Assembly: GCF_026339955.1 (NCBI RefSeq)
Contig: NZ_JAPEPW010000001.1
Span: forward strand, 4,459,001 to 4,523,000
DNA from: Streptomyces sp. NBC_01549
Lineage (GTDB): Bacteria; Actinomycetota; Actinomycetes; Streptomycetales; Streptomycetaceae
Reading direction: 5' to 3'
DNA length: 64,000 nt
This document shows positions 63,624 to 64,000 of this stretch, in pieces (position 1 is the stretch's first letter; each line of letters starts with the position of its first letter). Below the pieces are notes generated by a model. The model was given only the letters and a program-made list of their open reading frames with translations, was not told the origin of the DNA and did not search any database. The translations under genes and the position numbers were made by a program.

Positions 63624-63719
63624 GGGCCCTCCAGGAGGATCGCCGGTGCTGGTGGATGTCCGTGGACGTCAGCGGATGTCGTCGGTGCTGTCGGGTGTGA
63701 TGGCGGGGCGGGCAGCCGC

Positions 63720-64000
63720 TCAGTAGGCGCCCCTGCCCGCCACGACGGCTCCCACCGTCCGGCACAGCACCCCGAGGTCCCCCGACGGGGACCAGTTGTC
63801 CACGTACCTGAGGTCCAGGGCGACCGTCTCGTCCCAGGAGAGGTCGGAGCGGCCGCTGACCTGCCACAGGCCGGTGAGCCCCGGCTTGACGGCCAGCCGG
63901 CGCCGCTCCACCTCGTCGTAACCGGCGGCCTCGTCGGGCAGCGGCGGTCGCGGACCGACCAGGGACATGTGTCCCTGCACCACGTTGAACAGCTGGGGCA
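63720..64000 (-). CDS. Polyprenyl-phosphate sugar phosphotransferase, C-terminal part
   Basis: The gene runs off the right edge; only the last 93 codons or so are present. They hold the C-terminal catalytic core of bacterial priming sugar transferases (WbaP/WcaJ type): PQLFNVVQGHMSLVGPRPPL, PGLTGLWQVSGRSDLSWDE and DLRYVDNWSPSGDLGVLCRT. The enzyme puts the first sugar-phosphate on undecaprenyl phosphate and so would start the polymer assembled by this locus. The rest lies beyond the window. Confidence 0.9.
   Translation of the reverse strand, partial: PQLFNVVQGHMSLVGPRPPLPDEAAGYDEVERRRLAVKPGLTGLWQVSGRSDLSWDETVALDLRYVDNWSPSGDLGVLCRTVGAVVAGRGAY

Overview
This window looks like a chromosomal segment of a Streptomyces. 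It is very GC-rich, codons end almost always in G or C, GTG/TTG starts are common, and it carries rodlins, chaplins, the sporulation dynamins with an SsbB-type single-stranded DNA-binding protein, and sortase substrates ending in LAxTG. Region 1 (1-7.8 kb) is a myo-inositol catabolic operon: a TIM-barrel IolE-like gene reads leftward, and iolC, a Cgl0159-family aldolase, iolB, iolD and mmsA read rightward with short or overlapping junctions, closed by a strong hairpin. Region 2 (8.2-15.1 kb) holds an APC amino-acid permease, an unusual fusion of an exported alpha/beta hydrolase to an ABC ATPase with its permease, and a von Willebrand A lipoprotein. Region 3 (15.3-22 kb) is the aerial-surface block: two rodlins sharing 231 identical bases, two short chaplins and one long sortase-anchored chaplin, followed by a DUF5949-like protein and a VKOR thiol oxidase. 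Four of the five surface genes have a spaced promoter motif of the kind recognised by sigma-BldN. Region 4 (22.3-27.6 kb) has a YcnI copper protein flanked by two related Met/His-rich membrane proteins, an ECF sigma factor, a TQXA thioester adhesin and ssbB; ssbB is followed upstream by the two dynamins (27.9-31.7 kb). 

Region 5 (32.0-38.5 kb) is a hot spot of decayed mobile DNA. A tRNA-Arg(UCU) gene carries an integrated element bounded by a 51-bp duplication of the tRNA 3' half. Its integrase is frameshifted, has Cys in place of the nucleophilic Tyr, and is cut by a dead IS256-type transposase. Just outside lie a group II intron with an intact reverse transcriptase and a second integrase tail. 

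Region 6 (38.5-64 kb) is a large polysaccharide locus. WecB and WecC make UDP-ManNAcA. A WecG/TagA-family enzyme, three GT4 glycosyltransferases, two heparinase-II/III-like uronate lyases, two asparagine-synthetase-type amidotransferases, a two-domain dehydrogenase, a Wzx-like flippase, an O-antigen ligase/polymerase, a methyltransferase and the end of a priming sugar transferase complete it. The gene set suggests a teichuronic-acid-like, uronate- and probably uronamide-containing polymer. Its most striking feature is a tandem GT-AsnB-heparinase cassette in which the first asnB has collapsed to a 38-codon bridge that keeps both translational junctions. This cassette, its CTG-started glycosyltransferases and their unassigned N-terminal domain are the best candidates for something undescribed.
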